The notes: generated by a model from the letters alone, not told the origin. DNA of 64,000 nt from Pseudomonadota bacterium (GCA_023450615.1 JAEXGT010000084.1:1-64000), one strand, 5' to 3'. Shown: positions 52,696-60,596, counted from the first letter of the stretch. Program-made: numbers and translations.

Positions 52696-53411
52696 CGGTC
52701 GATCACGAGACGATAGCCGATCCCCCGCACGGTCTGCAGGAGGAGCGGATTGGCGGGGTCCACCTCGATCTTGCGGCGAAGGCGGTTGATCTGCACGTCC
52801 ACCGTGCGCTCATTCGCTGCGCCGCCGTTTCCGGAAAGCGCCTCGCGCGGAACGTTGTCGCCGGTCGCCGTTCCCAGGATCGTCAGGATCTCGCGTTCGC
52901 GCTCCGTGATGCGCACGACCTCGTCGCCGCGCCGCAGCTCACCGCGGTCGAAGCGGAACGAGAAGGGGCCGAAATGGATGATCTCGGGAGCATCTCCGCC
53001 CGATGCGCCTGCGGCGGGAACGGCGCGCTTGAGAATATTGCCGAGGCGAAGCAGAAGTTCGCGCGGCTCGAAAGGTTTCGGAAGATAATCGTCCGCGCCG
53101 ATTTCGAGGCCGGTGACCCGGTCCGAGGTGTCGGAGCGGGCGGTGAGCATCAGGATCGGCACCTGCGAGGTGGTGCGGATGCTGCGCGCATAATCGAAGC
53201 CGGATTCGCCGGGCATCATCACGTCGAGAACGAGGGCATCGAACACGAAGCTGCCCGCGATGGAGCGGGCCTCCGACGCGCTGGAGGCCGCCGTCACGCG
53301 ATAGCCGTTCTCGGACAGAAAGCGCGTGAGCAGATCACGCAGGCGCCGGTCGTCGTCCACCACGAGGATGTGGGGGGCATGGTCGGGAATGTCGATACGG
53401 GTCGCTTCCAT
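52692..53411 (-). CDS. OmpR-family response regulator (PetR-like)
   Basis: A 239-residue regulator. The receiver has D-D-D near residue 19-21, the phosphorylated Asp in V-L-D-V-M-M-P-G, T in M-L-T-A-R-S-D-T and K in Y-L-P-K-P-F. A winged-helix effector follows (V-R-I-T-E-R-E-R-E-I-L, R-T-V-D-V-Q-I-N-R-L-R-R-K-I, V-R-G-I-G-Y-R-L). It lies next to a MarR-type gene as petR lies next to petP in Rhodobacter capsulatus, where both are needed for growth and bc1 expression. Orthology here is inference. Confidence 0.92.
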   Translation of the reverse strand: MEATRIDIPDHAPHILVVDDDRRLRDLLTRFLSENGYRVTAASSASEARSIAGSFVFDALVLDVMMPGESGFDYARSIRTTSQVPILMLTARSDTSDRVTGLEIGADDYLPKPFEPRELLLRLGNILKRAVPAAGASGGDAPEIIHFGPFSFRFDRGELRRGDEVVRITEREREILTILGTATGDNVPREALSGNGGAANERTVDVQINRLRRKIEVDPANPLLLQTVRGIGYRLVIDR

Positions 53412-53447
53412 GGGCTCCGGGGCACTTGTTAAAGGGCCCCCTGCTTA

Positions 53448-53975
53448 TCAGGTTTTGTCCGGGCCGAATACGAGCTGCTTCACATGCTGCCGGTCATCCG
53501 GATCGATGAGGCACAGGAGGTAGCGGCTGATCGCCTCCTTGGCCTCGGGCTCGGCATCCGCCAGAGCCCGCATGATCCGGCGGGTCTGGAGCTTGGCGAG
53601 CTTCAGGGCGAGATCATGGCCCTGGGGGGTGGCATGGAGCAGCCTCTGGCGCCGGTCGGCGGTGCCCATCCGGCTCTCGATGAAGTCCTTCTCGATAAGC
53701 TCCTTGAGAACCCGATTGAGGCTCTGCTTCGTGATCCTGAGGATGTCGAGCAGTTCGGCGATCGTCAGGCCCGGCTGACGGCTGACGAAATGCAGCACCC
53801 GGTGATGCGCCCGGCCGAAGCCGTACTCGTCCAGGATCCTGTCCGGATCGCTCACGAAGTCGCGATAGGCGAAAAAGAACAGCTCGATCAGGTCATAGGC
53901 TGGTGCCTCGATCAGGAGGTCTCTGTCGAAGTTCTGCCTTTTGAAAGCCGGGATCGCGTCTGGCACCGTCCTCAT
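53448..53975 (-). CDS. MarR-family regulator (PetP-like)
   Basis: A 175-residue winged-helix protein. The MarR core runs about 50-118: H-H-R-V-L-H-F-V-S-R, L-R-I-T-K-Q-S-L-N-R-V-L-K-E-L (recognition helix) and the wing D-R-R-Q-R-L-L-H-A-T-P-Q-G. Long terminal helices would form the dimer. First gene of a MarR-response regulator-kinase run, 36 bp before the regulator. The 152-bp gap to the divergent ilvE gene holds a 7-bp-arm palindrome eight bases from this start, a good site for autoregulation. Confidence 0.9.
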   Translation of the reverse strand: MRTVPDAIPAFKRQNFDRDLLIEAPAYDLIELFFFAYRDFVSDPDRILDEYGFGRAHHRVLHFVSRQPGLTIAELLDILRITKQSLNRVLKELIEKDFIESRMGTADRRQRLLHATPQGHDLALKLAKLQTRRIMRALADAEPEAKEAISRYLLCLIDPDDRQHVKQLVFGPDKT

Positions 53976-53982
53976 CCAATTT

Positions 53983-54003
53983 TATGTCAGCCTTGTTGAC
54001 ATA
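53983..54003. promoter_or_regulatory. Palindrome between MarR gene and ilvE (operator candidate)
   Basis: TATGTCA, seven bases, TGACATA. The right arm contributes to a TTGACA (53996-54001) that could be the -35 of a plus-strand promoter toward ilvE, and TAAAAT on the minus strand sits just before the MarR start. Position and symmetry suit binding by the MarR dimer to control both genes. Confidence 0.5.
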
Positions 54004-54127
54004 TCTCAGGACGATTGTTACTCGTCAAGCCGCTTTCGTGAAATGAATGAAACCCAAATGTCATGAAGGCGACCGGAAATTTCACGGCCCCGGTTTGCCA
54101 CAAAGGTCGGCAGTTAAGGAGAAAACG

Positions 54128-55015
54128 ATGTCCGCGACCCCCTTCGATCAACGTGATGGATGGATTTGGTACGACGGGCAGCTCGTACCCTGGAAGGATG
54201 CGCAGCTCCATGTCCTCTCGCACGGCCTCCATTACGGGTCGAGCGTATTCGAGGGTGAGCGCGCCTATGGGGGCGAGATCTTCAAGTCGATCCAGCATGC
54301 CGAGCGACTGAAGAGATCCGCTCAGATTCTCGACTTCGAGATTCCCTACACCGTGGCCGAGATCGATGCCGCCAAGCGTCTCGTTCTGGAGAAGAGCGGG
54401 ATGAAGGATGCTTATCTGCGCCCCGTCGCCTGGCGCGGCTCGGAAATGATGGGCGTGGCAGCTCAGACCAACAAGATTCACCTCGCCATCGCCGCCTGGG
54501 AATGGCCGAGCTATTTCGATCCGGCACAGAAGATGAAGGGCATCCGCATCGATATGGCCGATTACCGCCGTCCCGATCCGGCAACGGCGCCCTCCACGGC
54601 CAAGGCTGCGGGTCTCTACATGATCTGCACCATCTCCAAGCACAAGGCGGAGCGGAAGGGTTATGCCGATGCGCTCATGCTCGACTGGCAGGGCCGTATC
54701 GCCGAGTGCACCGGCGCCAATGTGTTCTTCGTGAAGGATGGCGTCATTCACACTCCGCTTGCCGATTGCTTCCTCGACGGCATCACGCGCCAGACGGTGA
54801 TCGAGCTGGCCAAGCGCCGTGGTCTCGAGGTCGCCGAGCGCCGGATCATGCCGGAGGAGATGGCGGGCTTCCAGGAATGCTTCATCACCGGAAGCGCGGC
54901 GGAGGTGACCCCCGTTGCGGAAATCGGTTCCTACACCTTCACGCCGGGCAATATCAGCAAGATGCTGATGGATGACTACACGGCGGAGGTTCAGCCCAAG
55001 GCCAAGGCTGCGTAA
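54128..55015 (+). CDS. ilvE: Branched-chain amino acid aminotransferase
   Basis: A 295-residue class IV aminotransferase. It starts W-I-W-Y-D-G-Q-L-V-P-W and has V-L-S-H-G-L-H-Y-G-S-S-V-F-E-G. The PLP-lysine region is S-T-A-K-A-A-G-L-Y, followed by R-I-A-E-C-T-G-A-N-V-F, the cofactor phosphate-binding block. It interconverts Leu/Ile/Val with their keto acids. AAGGAG lies before the ATG. A D-amino-acid or related class IV specificity cannot be fully excluded, but length and motifs favour BCAT. Confidence 0.9.
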   Translation: MSATPFDQRDGWIWYDGQLVPWKDAQLHVLSHGLHYGSSVFEGERAYGGEIFKSIQHAERLKRSAQILDFEIPYTVAEIDAAKRLVLEKSGMKDAYLRPVAWRGSEMMGVAAQTNKIHLAIAAWEWPSYFDPAQKMKGIRIDMADYRRPDPATAPSTAKAAGLYMICTISKHKAERKGYADALMLDWQGRIAECTGANVFFVKDGVIHTPLADCFLDGITRQTVIELAKRRGLEVAERRIMPEEMAGFQECFITGSAAEVTPVAEIGSYTFTPGNISKMLMDDYTAEVQPKAKAA

Positions 55016-55044
55016 AGCTCTTCCTTCTTGATATTCATTGCGTC

Positions 55045-55067
55045 ATGGCCGGGCTTGTCCCGGCCAT
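55045..55067 (+). terminator. Palindromic repeat acting as ilvE terminator
   Basis: ATGGCCGGG, loop CTTGT, CCCGGCCAT, with TTTTG a few bases later. It belongs to the common 'GTCATGGCCGGGCTTGTCCCGGCCAT' class of dispersed repeats and sits 30 bp after the ilvE stop, so it can also end transcription. Confidence 0.6.
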
Positions 55068-55097
55068 TCACGTTTTGGGCACCTGACGAAGACGCTT

Positions 55098-56342
55098 TCA
55101 GAAATCCTCCGCGTCGGGAATGCGGTTGAAGGCGATCTTCGCACCTGCATAGCCGCCCGGAATCTCGACCCAGGGCCCGAAATGCAGAAGCGTTTGCCCA
55201 TGATGGGTGTTGAGCCGGTCGGCGATCACCGACAGATATTCCATCCGGCGTTTTGCTTGAGCTTCCGCCGTGTAGCCGAACAGATCCTCCTCGATATCCT
55301 GCAACGGCACCAGATCGTGAAGCGCGACGTGAACGCTGCGGCTACGGCGCATGTCCTCGCGCTCGGCATGGAGGAAGAGGCGGCTTAATGAGGCGAGCAG
55401 GGACGGATCGTCCCAGGCCGGTGCGAAGCGCTCCTCTCCATACCAGCCGGCGCTGTTCCTGTCGGTGAGCCAGAGGGCGAGAGCACGGGCGGAAAAGCCC
55501 GCTCGGCGCATGCGACGTGAGGCTTTCACCAGCAGAACGCGGGCGGCAGCATAGGCCCCGCCAAGATGCCGCCAATCACCGGGCAGCACGCGGCCGTGCC
55601 CGAACATGCGCCGCTGGGTTTCCGGGCGCTCGACGGTGTAGCCGTGGAGACCCATCCACATCCTCTCGCCCTCCACACTGCCCCAGAGGCGGCGCAACTC
55701 TTTGGGCTGAAGCCGCAGGAGGGCGGCCATGTCGGTAACGCCAGCGCGGGCGAGCCGTGCTGCGTTGCCTCGCGCAATGCCGGGAATATCCGTGAGCTCA
55801 AGGGAGAGCAGGGGCCCTGGAAGGTCCTGCGGGCGAATAGCGGCCAATCCATCGGGCTTGTTGGCCTCGGCAGCGATCTTTGCCAGCAGGTCATTGGGTC
55901 CCAGCCCTACCGAACAGGTCAGCGTCGGGCCGATCTTTGTGGCGATGGCGTCTTTCACGCGCCTGCCGAGCGCCAAGCCTTCAGCCTGCTCGGACGGCAG
56001 GAGGGCGCACACGACCTCATCGATCGAGCAGACAGCCTTGATCGGCACGATGCTCTCGATGATCTCGACGATCTTCCGATGCAGCTCGACATAGCGCTCA
56101 TGCCGCGCATTCACGAAGATGAAACCCGGAAACTGCCGCCGCACATCGCGGACGACGGCGCCGCGCTTGATCCCGAGGGCTTTCGCCTCGCGACTGACGG
56201 CGATCAGGCCCGTATGCTCGGAATCGACAGGGATCACGCCCATGGGCCTGCCGCGGAGGTGGGGCTGGAGATGCTGCTCCGCGCTGGCGAAGAAGGAATC
56301 GAAATCCACATAGAGCCGCTCCAGCCCTGCTGGCTTGCGCAT
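55098..56342 (-). CDS. Y-family DNA polymerase (DinB/ImuB-like)
   Basis: A 414-residue translesion polymerase. The first catalytic block is L-Y-V-D-F-D-S-F-F-A-S-A-E-Q, the second S-I-D-E-V-V with Asp-Glu kept, so it is probably active, unlike ImuB proteins that lose these residues. S-V-G-L-G-P-N-D-L-L-A-K-I-A-A-E-A-N-K-P matches the family thumb/palm junction. ATG chosen after AGAGGTGGG. A LexA box lies 24 bp upstream, so SOS induction is very likely. No imuA or dnaE2 is adjacent. Diverges from the DUF3072 gene. End is 82 bp from ilvE, convergent. Confidence 0.92.
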   Translation of the reverse strand: MRKPAGLERLYVDFDSFFASAEQHLQPHLRGRPMGVIPVDSEHTGLIAVSREAKALGIKRGAVVRDVRRQFPGFIFVNARHERYVELHRKIVEIIESIVPIKAVCSIDEVVCALLPSEQAEGLALGRRVKDAIATKIGPTLTCSVGLGPNDLLAKIAAEANKPDGLAAIRPQDLPGPLLSLELTDIPGIARGNAARLARAGVTDMAALLRLQPKELRRLWGSVEGERMWMGLHGYTVERPETQRRMFGHGRVLPGDWRHLGGAYAAARVLLVKASRRMRRAGFSARALALWLTDRNSAGWYGEERFAPAWDDPSLLASLSRLFLHAEREDMRRSRSVHVALHDLVPLQDIEEDLFGYTAEAQAKRRMEYLSVIADRLNTHHGQTLLHFGPWVEIPGGYAGAKIAFNRIPDAEDF

Positions 56343-56365
56343 GATCGCCCACCTCTTTTGCTTGT

Positions 56366-56380
56366 GAACAAAATGAGAAC
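56366..56380. promoter_or_regulatory. LexA box of the Y-family polymerase gene
   Basis: GAAC AAAATGA GAAC, a perfect alphaproteobacterial LexA direct repeat (GTTC-N7-GTTC on the gene strand), ending 24 bp before the ATG. Its target class, a translesion polymerase, is a classic SOS gene, which makes this the most secure of the three sites in the window. Confidence 0.85.
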
Positions 56381-56494
56381 ATGAGCTTGGCCGCAAGTCG
56401 AGCGCCGAACCTGTGGATAATGGGGATGAACCGCTGGAGGTAGCCCGTCTTTCCGCAGCGGAACCAAGGGGCTGATTCAGATGTTCTCCCTTAA

Positions 56495-56509
56495 GAACGA
56501 ATAGAGAAC
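56495..56509. promoter_or_regulatory. LexA box of the DUF3072 gene
   Basis: GAAC GAATAGA GAAC, also perfect, 14 bp before the DUF3072 ATG and just upstream of its AGGAG ribosome binding site. A nearby GTTC at 56483 makes GTTCTCCCTTAAGAAC, so there may be more than one LexA contact. Bound LexA here would block transcription of the DUF3072 gene. Confidence 0.75.
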
Positions 56510-56523
56510 AATAGGAGTCTCAC

Positions 56524-56790
56524 ATGGTATCGCACGGCAAGAGCCCAAAACACTCGGCGCCTGAGCACCGAGAGGATGAGAATCCGAAGGTGAATCCAAG
56601 CGCGGAAGGTAACCAGATCAAGGACCCCGAAGACTGGGTGAGCGGACATGAGCCCATGACCGGTGCGCAGGCCTCGTATCTGAAAACCCTTTCCGAACAG
56701 GCGCATGAGCCGGATGCCTTCGATCCGGACCTCGACAAGGCTGAAGCCTCGAAACGGATCGACAGTCTCAAGCAAAGCAAAGGCGCCTGA
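56524..56790 (+). CDS. DUF3072 protein, probably SOS-controlled
   Basis: An 88-residue hydrophilic protein with a charged, low-complexity first third and a DUF3072 domain (about 33-85): D-P-E-D-W-V-S-G-H-E-P-M-T-G-A-Q-A-S-Y-L, then L-S-E-Q-A and K-A-E-A-S-K-R-I-D-S-L, two predicted helices around a Pro/Asp turn. No known activity. AGGAG eight bases before the ATG. It diverges from the translesion polymerase gene and has its own LexA box, so a DNA-damage role is a reasonable hypothesis. Confidence 0.85.
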   Translation: MVSHGKSPKHSAPEHREDENPKVNPSAEGNQIKDPEDWVSGHEPMTGAQASYLKTLSEQAHEPDAFDPDLDKAEASKRIDSLKQSKGA

Positions 56791-56911
56791 AACCACCAGG
56801 ATCTCTTCCTCGCAAAACATTGATTTCGGATGGTCTGGCCCTTTTGCAAAAGCTGGGCCATCACCACATAAGGGACTGAAACGTCATGCTCTTATGGGAT
56901 GAAACGAAACG

Positions 56912-57955
56912 ATGATGAAATTTGCCTCTCGCCGAAGCCGCATCATGGTCGCTCTGGCTACCGCTTTGGTTCTGGCCGGCAGCGCCGCCGAGGCACGCGT
57001 CGGCGGGGGACGCGGCAGCTTCGGCTCGCGCGGCGCGCGCACTTATTCTCCGCCCCCGGCTACCCGGACGGCGCCTGAAGCCGCTGCGCCGATCCAACGC
57101 TCGCAGGTTCCGAACCAGGGGCAGAACCTCAACCGTCCCGGCACGCCGCCCCCTAACGCGGCGCAGCCGCGCCGCTTCGGCTTCGGCACCGGCCTGATGG
57201 CGGGTCTCTTCGGCGCCGGCCTGCTCGGCATGCTGATGGGCAACGGCTTCTTCGGCGGTCTCGGGGGGCTGGCTTCGATTATGGGCCTGCTGCTCCAGAT
57301 CGGCTTGGTCGTGCTTCTGGTCTCCTTCGCCATGAAGTGGTTCCGCCGCCGTCAGGAGCCGTCCTATGCGGGTCCGCAGGGCTACAACCGCACGGCAACC
57401 GGCGGCAGCGTGCCTCCGGCAGGCGCTCGTCCCATGGCGGGTGGCGTGGCAGGAGGGGCCGCAGGTGGCCTTGGCGGACTGGGCGGCGGTGCGCTTGGCG
57501 GTATGCTCGGCGGCCTGAACCAGAATCGCCGACGCGCGGATGTGCGCGATGAGGTCGGTATCGGCGAGCAGGATTTCGCCGCTTTCGAACGGGCGCTTGT
57601 CGAGCTGCAGGACGCCTATTCGCGTCAGGACATCGAGAAGATCTGGTCGATGGCTACGCCCGAAATGGCGGGCTATATCCAGGAAGAGCTCAATGACTTT
57701 GCCGCGCGCGGTGTCGTGAACAAAGTCTCGGATACGCGTCTGCTTCAGGGCGATCTCTCCGAGGCATGGCGCGAGGGCTCGACCGATTATGCGACCGCAG
57801 CCATGCGCTTCTCGGTGATCGACGTGCTGACCGACAAGGCAACCGGCCGCGTGCTGGAGGGTGATCCTTCGCAGCCTCAGGAAGCCACGGAATTGTGGAC
57901 GTTCCGCAGGGACCAGGGCGGCCCCTGGAAGATCTCCGCGATCCAGCTCGCTTAA
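56912..57955 (+). CDS. Tim44-like domain protein
   Basis: A 347-residue membrane protein. A signal sequence or N-terminal helix (about 9-27, ending S-A-A-E-A-R-V-G-G-G-R-G) is followed by a Pro/Ala-rich linker, a Gly-rich hydrophobic region with two helices (about 92-115 and 120-143), more Gly-rich low-complexity sequence, and a C-terminal Tim44-like domain (about 215-347) with F-E-R-A-L-V-E-L-Q-D-A-Y-S, L-W-T-F-R-R and W-K-I-S-A-I-Q. Bacterial members are of unclear function; the domain is shared with mitochondrial Tim44 and MRPL45. Confidence 0.85.
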   Translation: MMKFASRRSRIMVALATALVLAGSAAEARVGGGRGSFGSRGARTYSPPPATRTAPEAAAPIQRSQVPNQGQNLNRPGTPPPNAAQPRRFGFGTGLMAGLFGAGLLGMLMGNGFFGGLGGLASIMGLLLQIGLVVLLVSFAMKWFRRRQEPSYAGPQGYNRTATGGSVPPAGARPMAGGVAGGAAGGLGGLGGGALGGMLGGLNQNRRRADVRDEVGIGEQDFAAFERALVELQDAYSRQDIEKIWSMATPEMAGYIQEELNDFAARGVVNKVSDTRLLQGDLSEAWREGSTDYATAAMRFSVIDVLTDKATGRVLEGDPSQPQEATELWTFRRDQGGPWKISAIQLA

Positions 57956-57975
57956 AAACCTATAAGCATCAAAAG

Positions 57976-58006
57976 AAAGCGGCCGGTAAAAACCGGCCGC
58001 TTTTTT
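57976..58006 (+). terminator. Intrinsic terminator of the Tim44-like gene
   Basis: AAAGCGGCCGGT, loop AAAA, ACCGGCCGCTTT continuing into TTT: a 12-bp stem with a T6 run, 20 bp after the stop. Confidence 0.93.
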
Positions 58007-58025
58007 CGTGATATTCGCGGATCGA

Positions 58026-58604
58026 TTACTCAGCCGCTTGGCGATCTTTGTGCGAACCTTCGCGCACTTCCTCGATGATCTTGCTGACGAAGGCGTCGAG
58101 ATCGCCAGGGTTGCGGCTGGTGATCAGCCCCTTATCGGTAACCACCGTCTCATCCCGCCACTCGCCGCCTGCATTCGCTACATCGGTCTTGATCGATTGG
58201 TAGGACGTGCACTTCTTGCCCTTGATGATACCGGCTTCGATCAGCAGCCATGGGGCATGGCAGATGGCGGCAATCACTTTCCCGGATGAATAGAAAGCGC
58301 GGATGATCTCAACGGCTTTCTGTTCCGTGCGCAGCTTGTCGGGGTTGATCTGTCCGCCGGGCAGCACGAGCGCGTCATAAGCCGATGGATCGACGCTTTC
58401 GATGTCCTTGTCGACCTTTACGCTCTGGCCCCAATCCTTCTCGTTCCAGCCGCGGATTTCTTCCGGCTTCATGCGCGACTTGGGCGCAGCGACCTCGACC
58501 GTGGCGCCGGCCTCCGAGAGCTTCTTCTGCGGCACCATGAGTTCCGATTGCTCGAAACCGTCCGTCGCCATGATGAGGATTTTGGCCTGTTGAATGTCAG
58601 GCAT
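58026..58604 (-). CDS. PfpI/DJ-1-type glutamine amidotransferase-like protein
   Basis: A 192-residue DJ-1/PfpI superfamily protein. The nucleophile elbow is A-I-C115-H116-A-P-W, and the conserved acidic residue is E18 in D-G-F-E-Q-S-E-L. The P-K-S-R-M-K-P-E-E-I-R-G-W insert and the R-N-P-G-D-L end match the YhbO/PfpI group, known in bacteria for stress resistance and for deglycase or peptidase claims. GGAG before the ATG. Single gene after the Tim44-like terminator, convergent with it. Confidence 0.92.
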   Translation of the reverse strand: MPDIQQAKILIMATDGFEQSELMVPQKKLSEAGATVEVAAPKSRMKPEEIRGWNEKDWGQSVKVDKDIESVDPSAYDALVLPGGQINPDKLRTEQKAVEIIRAFYSSGKVIAAICHAPWLLIEAGIIKGKKCTSYQSIKTDVANAGGEWRDETVVTDKGLITSRNPGDLDAFVSKIIEEVREGSHKDRQAAE

Positions 58605-58742
58605 GGCACTCTCCATCGTTATTCAGGGAATGGCGGTGCAACGGATGAGGAGAGCAGGGGTTCCGGCAAAACTTTTATGCGGAACCCGATTTGCATGACT
58701 CTGTTGACCCAATTCACGAACAAGTCAGTGAGGATGGAAAGA

Positions 58743-58964
58743 ATGGTGAATCCAGGTAATCCCACGAACGAGCCGATCCCAGGCGGAAACATTCCAACCG
58801 AAGTGCCGCCCGGTTCGGAGCCGGATGAAATGCCGGATACTGGCCCGACAGGTCCCCGCACGCCTTATCCGGTCAACGATCCCGGCATCACGGACCCGAC
58901 AGGACCGGGCTCCGAGCCCGATTATCTGCCCGGCAATCCGACGGCTCCGGGGACACGGTTCTAA
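58743..58964 (+). CDS. Pro/Gly-rich small protein
   Basis: A 73-residue protein built almost only of Pro, Gly, Thr, Asn, Asp and Glu with loose repeats (N-P-G-N-P-T-N-E-P-I-P-G-G, E-V-P-P-G-S-E-P-D-E-M-P, G-P-G-S-E-P-D-Y-L-P-G-N-P). Net acidic and probably disordered. AGGA eight bases before the chosen ATG; another ATG is nine bases upstream. The lack of stop codons could be helped by composition, but the biased, repetitive amino-acid makeup looks real. It points into the convergent phosphoesterase gene, ending three bases from its stop. Confidence 0.55.
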   Translation: MVNPGNPTNEPIPGGNIPTEVPPGSEPDEMPDTGPTGPRTPYPVNDPGITDPTGPGSEPDYLPGNPTAPGTRF

Positions 58965-58967
58965 GAG

Positions 58968-59690
58968 TCAGATTTCCAAAATCGCGTAGGGCTTGCCGGT
59001 TGGTTTCTCGATGTGCTTGGCAACGTTGTAGACCGGCTGCCCGCCGGGTGTACGGCCCTCAAAGCGGCCACGATGGGCGTGGCCGTGAACGATGGCATTC
59101 ACCTTGAAGCGATCAATGGTTTCAGCAAGGCGCGAGGAGCCGAGAAAGGGATAGATCTCCAACGGCTCACTCTCAATCGTATCGACGATCGGCGCGTAAT
59201 GGAGAATGACCATGGAGCGCTTGGCGCGAACCTGCCGCATGGCGTTCTCGAGCCGTAATGTTTCGTTCATGGTTTCGTTAACGAACTGCTTCATGGCAGG
59301 TTCGCCAAAATAGCCCAGCATGCGCCGCCCGAAGCCACCGGCAAATCCTTTAACGCCGACAAAGCCGACGCCGTCGATCTCCACCGATTGACCGTCGAGG
59401 AGCTTCATGCCCGCATCGCGCAGAATGCGGGAAACCTCTTCATGCGCGCCGCACTCGTAATCGTGGTTGCCGAGCACGCCCACGATGGGAATCGAGCAGG
59501 CCTTGAGGTCCTGCGCGAGAAGCTCCGCTTCCTTCGGCTTGCCGAGATCCGTCAGATCACCCGCAAGAACGAGGACATCCGCCTCCTTGGAAATTTCACC
59601 GAACAGGTCGCGATAGGAACTGCTGTTGTCTTCACGCACGTGAAGGTCGCCCATGGCAGCGACCTTCAGGGTCTTGCTCACATCACTCAT
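58968..59690 (-). CDS. Calcineurin-like metallophosphoesterase
   Basis: A 240-residue phosphoesterase: A-A-M-G-D-L-H-V (D-x-H), V-L-A-G-D-L-T-D, L-G-N-H-D-Y-E, I-L-H-Y-A-P and V-H-G-H-A-H, all metal ligands present. The middle G-V-K-G-F-A-G-G-F-G-R segment is unusual. It starts inside the last codons of the nucleotidyltransferase gene (eight-base overlap), so the two are translated together. Substrate unknown; a product of the partner enzyme is possible. Confidence 0.9.
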   Translation of the reverse strand: MSDVSKTLKVAAMGDLHVREDNSSSYRDLFGEISKEADVLVLAGDLTDLGKPKEAELLAQDLKACSIPIVGVLGNHDYECGAHEEVSRILRDAGMKLLDGQSVEIDGVGFVGVKGFAGGFGRRMLGYFGEPAMKQFVNETMNETLRLENAMRQVRAKRSMVILHYAPIVDTIESEPLEIYPFLGSSRLAETIDRFKVNAIVHGHAHRGRFEGRTPGGQPVYNVAKHIEKPTGKPYAILEI

Positions 59691-60498
59691 TCCGCCATTC
59701 ACCTTCGCCGCCGACATCGGCGAAGCCCCACTGCTTCACGTCAATTTCATAGTCGATCCGGGAGAACATGCGCCCGCGGCACACCTTCATCTGCGGCGGG
59801 GGCAGTTCGAGCTGCTTGGCCAGTCGGTCGAGCAGTTCGTCCATGACCCAATGCGGAACCTTGTCGCGCTCGGATGGGTAGATCCAGCGGAAGTTGAGCA
59901 GATGCATGAGCAGCACCTCCCAATGCACTTCCATGTAAGCGAGGAGGCGGTGCCAATCGATTTGATCGTGCGCCTTGAGAATTGTGTGAGCCACATCCGC
60001 GCCGTCGTAGCGGTGGCGAAGCTGGATGAAGCACTTCGACCAGATGAGCTCCGTCGGGCCGACGATGCGCACCGGCGAGCCGAACACTTCAATCTGCCGG
60101 GCATGTTCGAACCAGGGATCGCCGATGGGCATCGTGCCGTTCGACGAAGCGAAGATCACGTCGAAGAAATACTGGCCCTTGAAGACCTTGCCGAGCCAAC
60201 GGTCGTCTTCGATCTCGACCGAGTAGCCGAGGTTCTTGAAATGTGACAGCACCCGCGTGTAGTCGCCCGCCTTGCAGAAGATATCGAGATCCTTTGTCGG
60301 ACGCGTGATGCCGGTATAGGCGGCGAGGGCATAGGTTCCCGCCAGCAGAAAGGGCAGGCCAAGTTGATTCAGTTCCCGGAGCGCCTCGGCATAGAAAGCC
60401 TCGGACTCGGGATGTTTCAGGGTCGGCTCCGCCTTGGCGTCCATGACAGGAACGCTGTAGGGAGGCTTGGACGTCAGGTCTGGATCGTGAACTGCCAT
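59683..60498 (-). CDS. Nucleotidyltransferase-fold protein (AbiEii/MNT-like)
   Basis: A 271-residue protein. About 48-73 reads F-L-L-A-G-T-Y-A-L-A-A-Y-T-G-I-T-R-P-T-K-D-L-D-I-F: the G-x-x-A-x-x-x-x-G-x-x-R-x-T-x-D-x-D pattern of pol-beta nucleotidyltransferases related to AbiEii, with D70 and D72 as metal ligands and Thr in place of the usual second Gly. The C-terminal half is helical with W-x-x-L-L-x-Y-M-E-V-H-W. AAGG before the ATG. It might transfer a nucleotide to RNA, protein or a small molecule. Its stop overlaps the phosphoesterase start. Confidence 0.82.
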   Translation of the reverse strand: MAVHDPDLTSKPPYSVPVMDAKAEPTLKHPESEAFYAEALRELNQLGLPFLLAGTYALAAYTGITRPTKDLDIFCKAGDYTRVLSHFKNLGYSVEIEDDRWLGKVFKGQYFFDVIFASSNGTMPIGDPWFEHARQIEVFGSPVRIVGPTELIWSKCFIQLRHRYDGADVAHTILKAHDQIDWHRLLAYMEVHWEVLLMHLLNFRWIYPSERDKVPHWVMDELLDRLAKQLELPPPQMKVCRGRMFSRIDYEIDVKQWGFADVGGEGEWRNE

Positions 60499-60596
60499 AG
60501 GCCTTATCCAAAGCGGGGCCGATATTGGCCCGCGTTCGACAACCCTATGGCAGTAGTGAAGTTCCGCTGCGGCTCAGTTTGCCGCCCCGAGGGGGA

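Noticed and set aside
55098..56342. Y-family polymerase as ImuB of an imuA-imuB-dnaE2 cassette
   Set aside because: The catalytic Asp and Glu residues are present and no imuA or dnaE2 lies beside it, so a DinB-like active polymerase is more likely.
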